NCBI GenBank assembly: GCA_963402885.1
Contig: OY727098.1
Location: forward strand, 1,669,001 to 1,733,000
Length of the DNA stretch: 64,000 bases
DNA from: Antedon bifida
Lineage: Eukaryota; Echinodermata; Crinoidea; Comatulida; Antedonidae
Direction of reading: 5' to 3'
Below are positions 11,558 to 25,200 of the stretch, one piece after another. The translations under genes and the position numbers were made by a program. The notes beneath the pieces were generated by a model, which did not search any database, was not told the origin of the DNA, and saw nothing but the letters and a program-made list of their open reading frames with translations. The first letter of the stretch is position 1. Every line of letters starts with the position of its first letter.

Positions 11558-13197
11558 ATGAGAGCTTTGTTTTATATTATATTATTAGCGTTACCGCTCA
11601 TTTTTGCTACTCCTACTAGAAATCGTAGAGATGACGATGATGATAGCGAAGAAGACAGTGCAATAAGAAGGGCTGGAGGTAAGACATAATTCTAATTGTA
11701 TTATCAAATTAATAATTGTGTTAACTACTTCGTTGTTGTCTTACCGTACAACTGGAAAAATGTTGAACATTATTAAAATATTGTTAGCGGTATATGTTGT
11801 TAAGTTAACCAATTGTGATTTAAAAATCCATTGTTTATGGATCGTAATAATTAAATTAATAACAATAATTAATTATCATCAATGCTATAAACATATTTTG
11901 TTGTTATACCACTATTAAAAATCAGTCTTTTATACTTCTTAACATACTGTAGAATTACAATCATGGTCATCACCACTCACATCTATTCCATCAATATTCA
12001 TTAGATGGTTATTAAAGTTGCTCCTATGAAATTCATATCTCATAACTAAAAATGAATTATTATCTTTATCATGAACCTAATTAGGGTCATAGTTGGAGGT
12101 CTCAAACTGACGCGAAAGGGATTAGTAAAACAATTTGATATTTAATAATAAATATAATTCTGTTTCCGTTTTATAAATAATAAATCATGATTCAACGCAA
12201 TTGGTCAAATAACGATGTAAACAATAATACACCTGTTCATTATTTATTCCAAAAATTGAAACAAAACAACTGTGATTTTAGGTCAAATTCGCATCATTTA
12301 GGATAGAATTGTTGATGTTTTTCCGTTATGTTTTATCTTTGTATGAGACAAGCACTATTATTTCCACTTGTTTTGTGGACGAAATAAAGTTATCTTATCT
12401 TAATATATAGAATACTTCTCCATCTACAATGTATTTTTTGAGTTATGGAGCATATATTTGCTGTTTGTTAATTAGCAGATAAGATCACTTTCGATTAGCG
12501 TCGTTGTTTCTCTGGTTAAATACACCTAAAAGTACACATGCACAGGATTGGAACCCACCACTGTGTCGATCCTTAACCGACGTGACGCCCATAATAACCC
12601 CGTCCCCACGTCACGCACACGAACGGTGGATGTCTCTTACGTGAGAGGAATTAGGATGAGGAATTATGTCCTAATTTCTTTTTTTAATCGTAAAATCGAA
12701 AGCGTCCGACCATATAATGACTCAATTAAAGGATTAACGTTTTCACGCAAAAGTTTATAATGAAAGGTTGTATATTACAAAAACAAAAATACGAAGTTAT
12801 TTGTGTATGGTTTCTTTTTAAGACAGCAATTTTTCGCCCTTAATATTTTATTTCAGGCGTGTAATTATAATAGTACATTTAAATCTTAATTGGATTTTAA
12901 AGTTTTTTTTTAAATTCACGCCTATACTTTGTAGAATAACCTAAGGCTAGAAACATTGTCTGCAATTGGTAAAATGCACAGTTTTTCCCGTATACACTAG
13001 TGTAATCTACGTGATATAAAAACTTTTCTTAAAATATGTATTTGTTTCTTTTACAGGTCAAAGGAATAATCCCTCATCTTATAGAAAAAGACAAAATTTG
13101 AATTCACCGGCTAGATATCGTGGCTCAAATGAGAGACAAACGAATCAAAAGTCTCAGAATTTTCAGCAACAACAAAAACAACGACGACGACAACAAC

Positions 13198-13231
<34 letters not shown>

Positions 13232-16200
13232 ACAGGTGAATAGAGGAGGAGGGGACGACGACAGCAGTGAAGAAGAAATAGAGCAGTTTTCCAGTCAATT
13301 TAGCATGGGCGTGATTGTAACTAATGAAAGAATAATAAATGCTGCTGAGACAGTTCAGGGGAATAATGCTGATGTTGCAGCTGGTGGTGACAGTAGTGCA
13401 GAAGACACGCAGCAGACTGCAGCAAATGTAGGTGGTGCACAACCAGTTGTTGCTGCTGACGTTGCAGCTGGTGGTGACAGTAGTGCAGAAGACACGCAGC
13501 AGACTGCAGCAAATGTAGGTGGTGCACAACCAGTTGTTGCTGCTGACGTTGCAGCTGGTGGTGACAGTAGTGCAGAAGAAACGCAACAGACTGCAGCAAA
13601 TGTAGGTGGTGCACAACCCGTTGTTGCTGCTGACGTTGCAGCTGGTGGTGACAGTAGTGCAGAAGACACGCAGCAGACTGCAGCAAATGTAGGTGGTGCA
13701 CAACCAGTTGTTTCTGCTGATGTTGCAGCTGGTGGTGACAGTAGTGCAGAAGAAACGCAACAGACTGCGGCAAATGTAGATGGTGCACAACCAGTTGTTT
13801 CTGCTGATGTTGCAGCTGGTGGTGACAGTAGTGCAGAAGACACGCAGCAGACTGCAGCAAATGTAGGTGGTGCACAACCCGTTGTTGCTGCTGACGTTGC
13901 AGCTGGTGGTGACAGTAGTGCAGAAGAAACGCAGCAGACTGTGGCAAATGTAGGTGGTGCACAACCAGTTGTTGCTGCTGAGGTTGCAGCTGGTGGTGAC
14001 AGTAGTGCAGAAGACACGCAGCAGACTGAAGCAAATGTAGGTGGTGCACAACCAGTTGTTGCTGCTGACGTTGCAGCTGGTGGTGACAGTAGTGCAGAAG
14101 ACACGCAGCAGACTGCAACAAATGTAGGTGGTGCACAACCAGTTGTTTCTGCTGATGTTGCAGCTGGTGGTGACAGTAGTGCAGAAGACACGCAGCAGAC
14201 TGTAGCAAATGTAGGTGGTGCACAACCAGTTGTTTCTGCTGATGTTGCAGCTGGTGGTGACAGTAGTGCAGAAGAAACGCAACAGACTGCAGCAAATGTA
14301 GGTGGTGCACAACCAGTTGTTGCTGCTGATGTTGCAGCTGGTGGTGACAGTAGTGCAGAAGACACGCAGCAGACTGCAGCAAATGTAGGTGGTGCACAAC
14401 CAGTTGTTGCTGCTGACGTTGCAACTGGTGGTGACAGTAGTGCAGAAGACACGCAGCAGACTGCAGCAAATGTAGGTGGTGCACAACCAGTTGTTGCTGC
14501 TGATGTTGCAGCTGGTGGTGACAGTAGTGCAGAAGACACGCAGCAGACTGCAGCAAATGTAGGTGGTGCACAACCAGTTGTTGCTGCTGACGTAGCAGCT
14601 GGTGGTGACAGTAGTGCAGAAGACACGCAGCAGACTGCAGCAAATGTAGGTGGTGCACAACCAGTTGTTGAAGGTGATAATGCGGATTCTGGCGACAACA
14701 GTGAAGAACAAACAGATGTTGTAAATCCTACACCGTTAGCAGAAATTAAAACGAAAAGTCCAGCAATTGTTCTCGAACCAACAACACAAACGGTAGAAAT
14801 AATCGCAAGTACACCTGAAATTAGATCTACGTTACCTGTAAAGACCACTCAAAATGAAGGACCAACCATAGTCGAAATAGGTACTGTATTAAATAAAACA
14901 TTCTCTTCCTTTAAATTATAACTCCTTAATTTCATTCTGAATAATCATTTTGAAGATATTCGTGTATTTATATAAATATTTTTCCAAATTGTATAAGTGT
15001 CTTTTATTAGAGAGACTTTTATCAGAAGTTTTTTGTGATTTGGAAGATTCCCATGATTGTTATTCCAACATAAATCATTTTTAAATTACTATTGCGTACT
15101 TACACATATGTAATGTTTTCTTTGTTAAGCTGTGAATAGTAAGCCTTCTCGAAGTCCGCAAGGTGAGCCATATTACATTTTCTGTACTTAACTTTTAAAG
15201 AATGTTTTTAGAAAACAATAGTTATGACATTAGCCAAGTCATTAATAATTAATAATAATTAATCAGTTTATTACTGTCATCCAGCTTTGATGTACTATTT
15301 AACAATGCAAACACGTTTCTATGTCACAATGCCAACGTTTTTAATTACATATCAGAACAATTGAAAAATATTGAATTTTTATTTTGTTTTAGTGATGCAG
15401 CAAACCGTTACTACATGCGAATGTTATGGTAACATTGACCGACTAACACTGATTTGTGAATACTTTAGTAATGAAACTGAAGCAAATACGTATGTGTAAC
15501 TTCTTTATTTAAACATGATATATAGGAAATAGTAATTACATGAACACAGTTTTAAACGCCGATGCAAATTAGGGATGATAAAAATCTTACATGTTGATTT
15601 TATCAGGTTTCCGGAATGCAAAACCTAAGTGACATTCACACCCACATATCATCTATAATTGAATTATATATGTTCAGTTCATTGGCTAATTGTATTGGTG
15701 TGAATCCGCTTTTTTTTATATTTATTATGGATCCTGCCAAAGAATCGAATTTAAACAAATTAATTGTTCTATTGCTAATATTTTAAATTGGGAATATTGT
15801 AATTAGGCCTAATTGTATTTCGTATTCATGGCATGATTTCATTGGATATTCATTTATTTGTTATACGGCTTAAGCTCTATCTACACTATTAAACGTTATG
15901 TGACAGAAATGTGATGTGCCCATATGGACATGATGATGTCATAGCACTACAATATTTCAACATATCACTACCATATTTGGGCACATCACAAACTAGTCTG
16001 ATAGTGTAGACAGATCTTAAGGCCTGTTTTCAACTATGAGAATTTGTTCATATATATAGAAAGTTTATATCAGTTTATACGCATGCGTATTCATACTTTC
16101 ATCCTCAACTTTTCTGCTCCGATGAATTTTAGTTGCTTGAGCCTTTCGTAACGCAAGTGATTTGACCAATCGCAAGCGACAGTTCAGGTGATCCGTTGCT

Positions 16201-19200
16201 TGCGATTGGTCAACTCATTTGCTTTACAATTACGTCCTTTGCGTTTTGTCCAAGTAGGAACCAAACTTTAACATGAACATGTTGTGCAGTAAATATTTAA
16301 TTCTTATTTTAGTGTATTCAAAGCTGAGTCATCAAATCCTGATATTGCATTTTGTTGCGAAGAAGAATCATTTCCTGCAATTGCCCGCTTACGATGTCTT
16401 CAAGATAGAAACGATCCTATTCCAGGTAGGATTGGATTAACCTACAACTTGTAAACAACTGGAACGTGTGCAACTATGTTTTTACATGTTTTTACATGTT
16501 TTTTTGCACTCAATACAATAACATAAATGTCTTTCATTATTCATCGAAAGGGAAAAATACATATGCGTTTTTAAGTTTGTTTTGCTTTCAAAATCGATGG
16601 TTATTTTTCCTGGATTTTTGGTAGGAAATAGAGGATTATGGTTATGTTACCCATCGGATATTATTAAACTATAAATAATAATTTAAACAGAAGCTAACTG
16701 TCTTGCGGTAAGGCAACCTTTGGTAAAGTAATACAATGGATAAAACATATTTTCTCATGATATCCTGCATTATGAGAAGTAGGCTTATAACATCTGTATT
16801 GTTATGTTGGAATTTCCAGATGTTCATGATGGAACATAGTATGTTAATTGTTTTCGGGAAGTTCCTGGTTTCGTTATTTTACTGTTTCTTTTTTGTTTTG
16901 TGTGTGTAGGTCATTTATTTGACTGTCTTAACAGAAAATGAATTTAATTTTAACCTAAAACATGTATTATGTATTTACAGTTACTACTCCGTCTCTGGCT
17001 CCTGTAATTATTCAAAACGACACTCCGTTTACATGTACTTGTTCAGGACAGATTAAAGGCGGCATCGTGTAAGTTTCTAATGCATACATTGAAATGGTAA
17101 AACAATGAAGGCATATAAACAATCATACTATATTTTTTTGCTTTAATTTTAACGTTTGAAGATTTTATTTTCCATTCGAAAAAATATGCCCCGTATTAAA
17201 AATATGTAGACCTGTTTTTACTGTTAGGTGGTGATACAAATATCCGTACATAATATCTTTATACTGATGGTCACTGATGGCCAGTTGATTCACACACCAC
17301 ATGGCCCGTGCTCACTAAAACAAAATACGGTCAGTCGAAAATAACATCAACGCTTTGAAATTGTTACTTTGCGTGTGATTGACAATGCATTGGCTTTTCA
17401 TTTCCTCAAATTTACCCCAATCATTGTGGCTAACTATACGGCCTTTTCTATCGATTTGCACCCAACCAAAAGAATGACTGGCTTAAATTTATCTTAATAT
17501 TTCCAATGTCTGATGGCACGTACACTTTTGGAATATGCAATTCATCGGAATTTGTATAATAATTTATAGTGATGATAATTCATTAATTTCTCTTTATTTT
17601 GGACTTCATATCCATAGCATAAACATCCCACATAATACACAAAAGCTACTCAACAATCTCGACACCAAACAGTTTACATTTAGATAATTCCTTTTTCGAA
17701 TCAGCTAATAATACAAACCAGCAATAATTTTTAATCTCAACAATCATATACTTTATTTAAGGTACAAATAATAATTGTGTCCATCTCTGATATAAAGCCA
17801 AAGAAAAATGTTGGGTTCACGTCCGGGATTTGACATTTTTTGAAATAGGGCTTTACAATTATTTTTTATAGATCCTTTAAATGCGATTTCACGTCTCTTG
17901 GAACAGATTCCACGTAAGTACAAATCGTAGGGTAAATTATGTCAGTTATTGAATATTTTATTAAGAAATTATAACTTTTTAATTTATTGTATTTATTTTA
18001 CCCCTATAATGTGGTATTGTATTGTAAGCCAAATATCTCATTGTAATTTGTATATCTAAACATTATAGTCTAAGTGAACGCACCTTCATGTCAGAGTGTG
18101 CTGCTAGTTTTAATGTAATATTAACATTATAATATTAAAGAGTTAGCTTTTTGTTTAAAATACTGTAATGTTTTTTCCTCTTTTGGGGCGTAAACATCAC
18201 TTTTATTCCACATTAAAATCATCATAGTCACGTCAGCACTATAACATCTTCCTATTATTTTCATTATTATCACATTTTTGTTATTTTCTAATGTAAATTA
18301 CAATTTGATCAACTTCATCAGTGTTAGGCCTATACAATTTTAAATTTTGTAAATTCACTTTATATTCCATATGACCTCCTTTTTCATTAATTTAAAGAGG
18401 TAGGCCTGAAGGTTTAAAAAGAAAAACAAAAGTTAACACGACATCGTTAACCATTTTGTTTCGTTTCCAAGCACCGTTATAACATATATAATTTCCTTAT
18501 GGTTATCATTATCATATATTTCATTTTAAACTATTTTACATAGAAATAACATTTTTTCTTTTTTGAGTTTTCATTTTTCTTTTTTCTTTACCGTAATGTA
18601 TTTATTTAAAGGGAGTACTCGGTAACTTCTGAAAACACAGTCATCATTGACTGCTGTAACCCAAGCGAAGGAAAATACAACTATGCAGAAACATTGCAGT
18701 GCTTAAAGAATGAAGACCCACAAGCAGGTTTGTTGTTATTTAGGCTTAAGCTCTGTCTACACTAGTTTGACAAAAAAGTATGATGTGCCCAAATATGGAG
18801 TAATATGATATCATCATGTCCATATATGGGCACATCACATTTTGTTGTCACATACAGTTTGATAGTGTAGACAAAACATTAATCTGACATTTCAATCGCC
18901 AAGCCAAATCAAAGCAAAGTACGATGTCCATAGTGACCTACTAGGCCTACTTACCTCCCCCAGCCTCATACAGTAGCTATCCATTCGTAACACATGTGCA
19001 ATCCATTTCCAATGCCATTTTCTGACTTTTTCGCCTATCATATTTCTTTAATATATCAATATAAAGTGGCTCAAAGACACTGATCGACCCGTGATATATT
19101 GTAAGCTCCCTGATTTCCTTTTGATTGTCATACGATGACGTTGGTAATGCGTACACTCTTTTAATTCTGTGTATAGGTGAAATACAAGAACTACCTACAA

Positions 19201-22200
19201 ATTCACCGTATGCATGTGGTTGTTCCTACGACTACCGACAAGACCAAATGTAAGTTTTTAAATGACTTTTTAATACGTTTACAATATTTATTTTTCATCC
19301 TAAATCTGATACTTTATAGTCGTAAAGCAGTACTGGTAAAGGATAGAATGTTTAAAAAAATTATAGTATTAATACAGTTAGAATAGGAACATTAATAATA
19401 GTTTTATAGTTTTATATTATTATATTTATTTATATTTTGATTATTAAAACCTTGTTATTTACAGATTTTACAAGTGTAGTTTTAAAGGCGAATTCAAGCA
19501 TGACGGGAAAGATCTTTTGTAAGTTTATTTATAAATGCAACTAAACATTAAATCTTTCTGTATTATGTTCTGAATCATAATTGGAAACATTTTTATTTCT
19601 TTTCTTTAGAGAATTCGATGTTACAACACGAGATTCAGGAGTGCAAGTTTGCTGTAGTCATGAGAAGAACTTCAAAGAATCCGTAGAATGCCTGAGAAAG
19701 GTGCAAAATGAGACAGGTAAAACATCGCTCATGTTTTAGTAATCAATGTTAGTAGGAATAAGTACCTAACCTCTTCGGGCCTCGTGGCCCATAAAGCTGC
19801 AGTGGCAATTTTCCAGTTGGTTCTATCAGTAGGAACAAGTATAAGTAGGCTAAATACAGTATTATGTTGTTTTTATGTCACAGACGAAATTTGTATGTCC
19901 AATATACCTATTTACTAACTTTGTTGCAGTCCCGGTTTTCTGTAATAATTTTGCTGTATTTGTTGTTTCAGATTATGAAGACTCCCTGGTTTCAACTGGC
20001 AATCGTGGTAAGTGACATCGTTAGTAATGGCAAAAGTTTCTTTGACAACGAATTGATCATTTACTATACACTATTAAATGATTCAAATGCACTGCAAGAC
20101 TAAGCATTATATGAAAACATAAATAAGAATAATTATTATAATTGTATAATAAATATATACATCACCAACACATTATTCCATAGGTGATACTCCACAGTCT
20201 CCAAACAATTTTATCGATCAATACGTTTGTGACTGCACGCCAAAGCAGCTTCTTAATGGGTAAGAAACTCTTTCATCATTATTGGTACAGTTATTTTTAG
20301 TTTTAGTTCTACCCACAATTCTCGCAATAACAGTATAAAGCTATAAAAATTAAATAGTAGATAGTAATAGTAGATTTATTTAAATTCAGCATCAAGCCAT
20401 TTGGTGAATACGCTTTCCAAAAATAGTACGCAATTATTGTCAACTTTAAGTGATCTAGATTTTCTTTTATTTCGGATCAATATTTCTGTAATATCAGGCA
20501 GTTCCAAACTATGATCTTTCATTATGTTGTACTGGGTTTTCCATTCAAGATGAAAACGTCTTATATTGTGTTTGAGAATAAAGAATAAATAGACCTATAT
20601 AAACTATATATTCTTCCTATTTATTTCTAGGGAGACTTACTACGAATGTGTTTTTCAGAGTGATTTTGGAACGTCTAAATAGTAAGTTTGATTAACCTTG
20701 GGTACAACAACGGTGATAATGAGTCATACATCTGCTTTCAAAATAAGTTGCTATAATTCGTCAAATCATAATGATTTAATTCATAATATGTATTTAGATT
20801 AAGTCAAAACAAGAATTCCGGTTTAATTCTCGTTTAGGAATGAAAACAAAAACATCATGATATGTCGCATTTTGCCGAATTATCCGTCGCAATCAAAAGC
20901 AAGTAAAATGGAAACGTTAATGTTAGCACAAACGTATAACATGTCGTTGATACACTAATTAAACAATGTATTGACGAACACGTAATTATAATGGCATGTA
21001 TTATATTTCACTTTATATTTATTATATTTCACTTTTAACCTTTTTTTTAGTAATTTTACCAAAACATCAGCATCGAGCGATATCTTGTTGTGTTGCAGCA
21101 CTATAGATTATACGGAACAAGGGGTTAATAATCGAGTCAAATGCTTGGCGGAAAAGGAAGATTTTACTCCTTCAGGTATTAATTAATGGTATTTTGATTA
21201 TTGCAACGAAATATATAACAATATTATAATTATTAACATTATTTCAAAAATCAACAGTAATATGATTGTTAAGGTTTTAAAACTATAGATAGGTATTTTG
21301 TTGATATTGTAAACGAAAGTACAGCAGAACATCTTCGGAACCCAACATTAAAGTGTCTCCTTCATAGATTCCTCGATTCCTCCACTGGATGGGGTTCATC
21401 TTTACTGTTTAACATTGTCCTCTCCTTTCACAGGAATGTTCCTTCTTAAAATTGGTGTCCCAAAGGATGGGTTATATTGTATATTATAATATACCAATGT
21501 AAACACAACAAATGTTATTATAAGTAATGATAGTCAGGTAACCACAGAAACCTAATGATCGATTTGCTTAACAACTTTAACCTTTCATAGGATCACCAAA
21601 CACATTCGATATTGTCGATGTAGATCCGAATGAGATTTACACTGCTGGAACTGGTAGTAGTAGACCGAGTGGATCCAGTAATTCATCAGAAACTGGATCT
21701 ATGTCAGAAACAGGAGGTGGATCTCCATCAGGAACAAGTGGCGTATCTGGATCAGGTAATTCATCTGGATCAGGTGCATCTGGAAGTGGTTCTTCATCTG
21801 GATCAGGTGCATCTGGAAGTGGTTCTTCATCTGGACCAGGAAGTAGAACATCAAGCTCGTCGTCAGGAACTTCTGGCAGTTCAATGATAACGGGAATGTC
21901 AGGGACGGGTGTAGTTACTGGAGGTATTTCGTCTGGAATTGTGTCTGCTTCAGGGAGTTCCACGGGATCAGGAGGAAATGCAGCAGGTGGTAGTGGAGTT
22001 TCAGGATCCAGTGGTGCATCAGGAACATTTGGTGTCGGTGGATCAGGAACTAACATAGTATCCGGGAATAGTGGATTTGAAAATGGATTTAGATGCCAAT
22101 GTTCATACAATAATATGTAAGCTGTTCATATCATTTTTATCACGATTAGAAAAAAAAACATAATTATCAAATAATACAAAATCTTTAGATACGGTCAAAG

Positions 22201-25200
22201 TTAAAATTTACCTTCACCAGTGCAGAAACGGTTTAAAAACGTAATACATGCACAACATATAACAATTGTCTTTTATCTTTTAATTTTAGATACTACAAAT
22301 GTGAATTAGAGGAGGAAGGAAGTGATCGGTATGTAAACTATTTAATTAGCTATTTTCTACTACTGCCTCCATATAAAACATCTAAAACATGAACATATTA
22401 CCATTGCTTTTAATGAGATACTACTTCTAAAAAATTATGCCCAGTTAGTTGTCTCAAATTCATACTATAAGTAATCAATAACACTTCGTTTAGAATTATT
22501 TTCAGTTATTTAAATTTCCAATTTACAGATACTTTTCAAAAGAAACCTCTTCGCCAGGAATACAACAATGTTGTGGCCCACAATACATCTTATCAAGTTT
22601 ACAGGACAAAATCAACTGTTTTTCATCATTTAAGAGTTGTACGTATAACTTAACGTTTTACTTTTCTATATAAAGAGTAGTATATCATTATAGTAGACTA
22701 CATTTTTGACAACTTTTTATCTCGTCAGGGTCGGGTAGTGATACAGGGACTGATGGCACAAGAATCAGTTCAGGCAATACCACTGTCATTTCTACAAATG
22801 GAGGTAGGGGAGCAGGGAGTACTGGCCTAGGTACAGGTACGGGAAGTACTGGAAGTAGTTCAGGCACCACTGGTACTGGAATTTCTATTGGTGGAGGTAG
22901 AGGAGCAGGAAGTACTGGCCTAGGTACAGGCAGTAGTTCAGGCAGCACTGGCACTGGTATTTCTATTGGTGGAGGTAGAGGAGCAGGGAGTACTGGAAGT
23001 AGTTCAGGAGTTGCAACTGGTGGAGCAGGATTTATATTCAGAAATGGAACAGGCTTTAATTTTCTCGATACAAACAGTTCAGGAGGATCTTTTCAGTCCA
23101 GCCAATGTTCATGCAAAATTGGTTTAGTCGGCTCAAGCAGGTAATTGATTTTAGATTTACATTTGTTTTCAAAATGAAACAAGTTGAGAATTCTCGACGG
23201 TTCGTCTTCAGAAGTAATGATTAAATAATGTTAGTAAGTTTTACTATAACAGATTTAATATTATGTTTATCAGTGGTGTAACGTAGGGCGCATGGCCCCT
23301 GGTTTAGCACTCCTAGGTGTGCCCTAACGCTGGAGGAAGTCGCATTGGACTGCTAATTCTCTTGGCCCCTTAATCTCTGAGGCCACTGATCTTTATAGAC
23401 GTTGCCAAGCACTAAACAATTGAAACAAACTATATTATTAAAAAATGGTTGTTAAATGATATTTAAAAAGTAAAGCATAAAGTTAAGTATAGAATTAATT
23501 GCAAGATATAATTTGGTAATAATATAATGTGTTGTCAACTGCGGATAATATAATCATATATTTATTATTTTACTTTCAGTGTCTTTTCTTGTTTATATTC
23601 CATTGGAACCGGAGAGGAAGAGACGTAAGCATCGTTTGTTAATATTAGGTTGTAAATAGTCATTTATGCAAAAACCAGGGCTTTCTTCTGTAAAACAATT
23701 CGCTATAACATTAATTCGTTAACAGCTTATCTTAGGTATATGCTAAGTGAAATCTGATATTGTTATGACAATTTTAAAAATCCAATGAATGAAAATTATT
23801 GTTTTAATATTTACCTGTTAATCAATTCATAAATCATAAAGTCCTAAAAATTGGAAAATCATTTCGTAAATTCTCGCTTTTTCAGCGAATTTCAAATGAA
23901 GTCAACGGACCAGCGTATCATTCAGTGCTGTACTCAAATCGGTGGTGACATGCTTTCCTGCTTTCAGAGTTACAATTCTACTAGCATTGAAGCCGGAGTA
24001 TCAGGTACAGGTTTCTCTAGCCTTGGTGCTTCTGGTTCTAGCACTTCTGGTTCCCGGACCTTTAGTACAGGTAGTACTGGTATGAATGGTACTGGTATGA
24101 CTGGTTCTCGGACCTTTAGTACAGGTAGTGCTGGTACTGGTATGACTGGTTTCGGAGTTTCGTCAAGTTCAACTGGAAATGGATTTAACTTTCTAGGAAA
24201 TGGAAATTTCTCAGCTGAACATTTTGAAGGAAATGAATGTAGCTGTCGGAGCAGTCAAATCAACGGTCAAAAGTAAGATTTTAAAAGAAACATATACCTT
24301 CAATGCTTCAACCATGTCTTATACTGTATTGTACAACATTATATCGCAATTAGCATTAAGAAATAACATTAGATGTTTCACCAATTCCTATTAGCTATAT
24401 ATTTGATTGTTTATATCTTTCTTTCTCAGAATATACAAATGCAATATCACATTTACGGTAGATAACAAACCTACGTAAGTAATCATTATAAACATTCTAT
24501 TTCACTATAAATTGTATTATAAACGATCACTAATCATTGCAATAAAATGTAACATCGTACGACGCTGCTTTTAGTGATTTAACTCACATGTGGTATATTT
24601 TACTTTAGAAAATTTGGAGCACAATCGTCTTCAAAAGAAATATTTGAATGCTGTTCTACATCGCTACCGATCGACTCGCGTGTGGATTGTCTTCTAGCGA
24701 TAGAGAGCAACCTCGCCAATTCATCAGATGTTAATGGTATAGTACTATTTTCTACTAAAATAAAGCTTTCTTTGCATAGTTACACAGTGTATATAATTAG
24801 AAAGATATTTAAAGACACTTATACTTTACCAAAATTATATATATATAAATTTAAAAAAACCTAAGTGTTTTTTTATATTAAAATTGAGCTAACTCATGTA
24901 ATGAACGTCCGTCGTTAGAAACAATACCTAATAAGTAATATCGATTTGGAAACGAATAAAAAAATGTCATTCATAACTAACTATATTGCGTTTAAATTGT
25001 GTAGGCAACGTGGATCGTGAGTCTGGGTATTTAAGCGATCGAGTTGGTTTAAGCAAGTCCGTCAAAAAACCAATCAAAAATTCAGATAGTACAACTCTTG
25101 TTCCATCGGCAAAAGCGATCCCGGTAAATATTAATATTTTCAATTTGTTTTTTATACGATAAAACAAAAATGTGTAATGCACAGAAATCATATACAATTA

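Larger units (their letters stand above)
15393..24736 (+). other. Array of seven six-cysteine modules
   Basis: Each module reads C-x-C, then a single C usually after Y-(K/E) or F-(K/S), then CC, then C. Modules and exon groups: 1 (15393, 16313), 2 (16981, 17872, 18612), 3 (19177, 19465, 19610), 4 (20184, 20631, 21051), 5 (end of 21591, 22290, 22529), 6 (end of 22729, 23580, 23886), 7 (end of 23886, 24430, 24609). The intron phases are 1-2-2-1 in each complete triplet, so a module is a symmetric 1-1 unit. In module 1 the first two exons are fused; the end of module 6 and start of module 7 share one exon. I know no named family with exactly this spacing. Confidence 0.75.

Noticed and set aside
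13125-14848. Long minus-strand open frames (445-528 codons) opposite the 29-aa repeats
   Set aside because: An 87-bp repeat without stops in one unit stays open in every copy. The plus frame has splice sites and a signal peptide; the minus frames have none.
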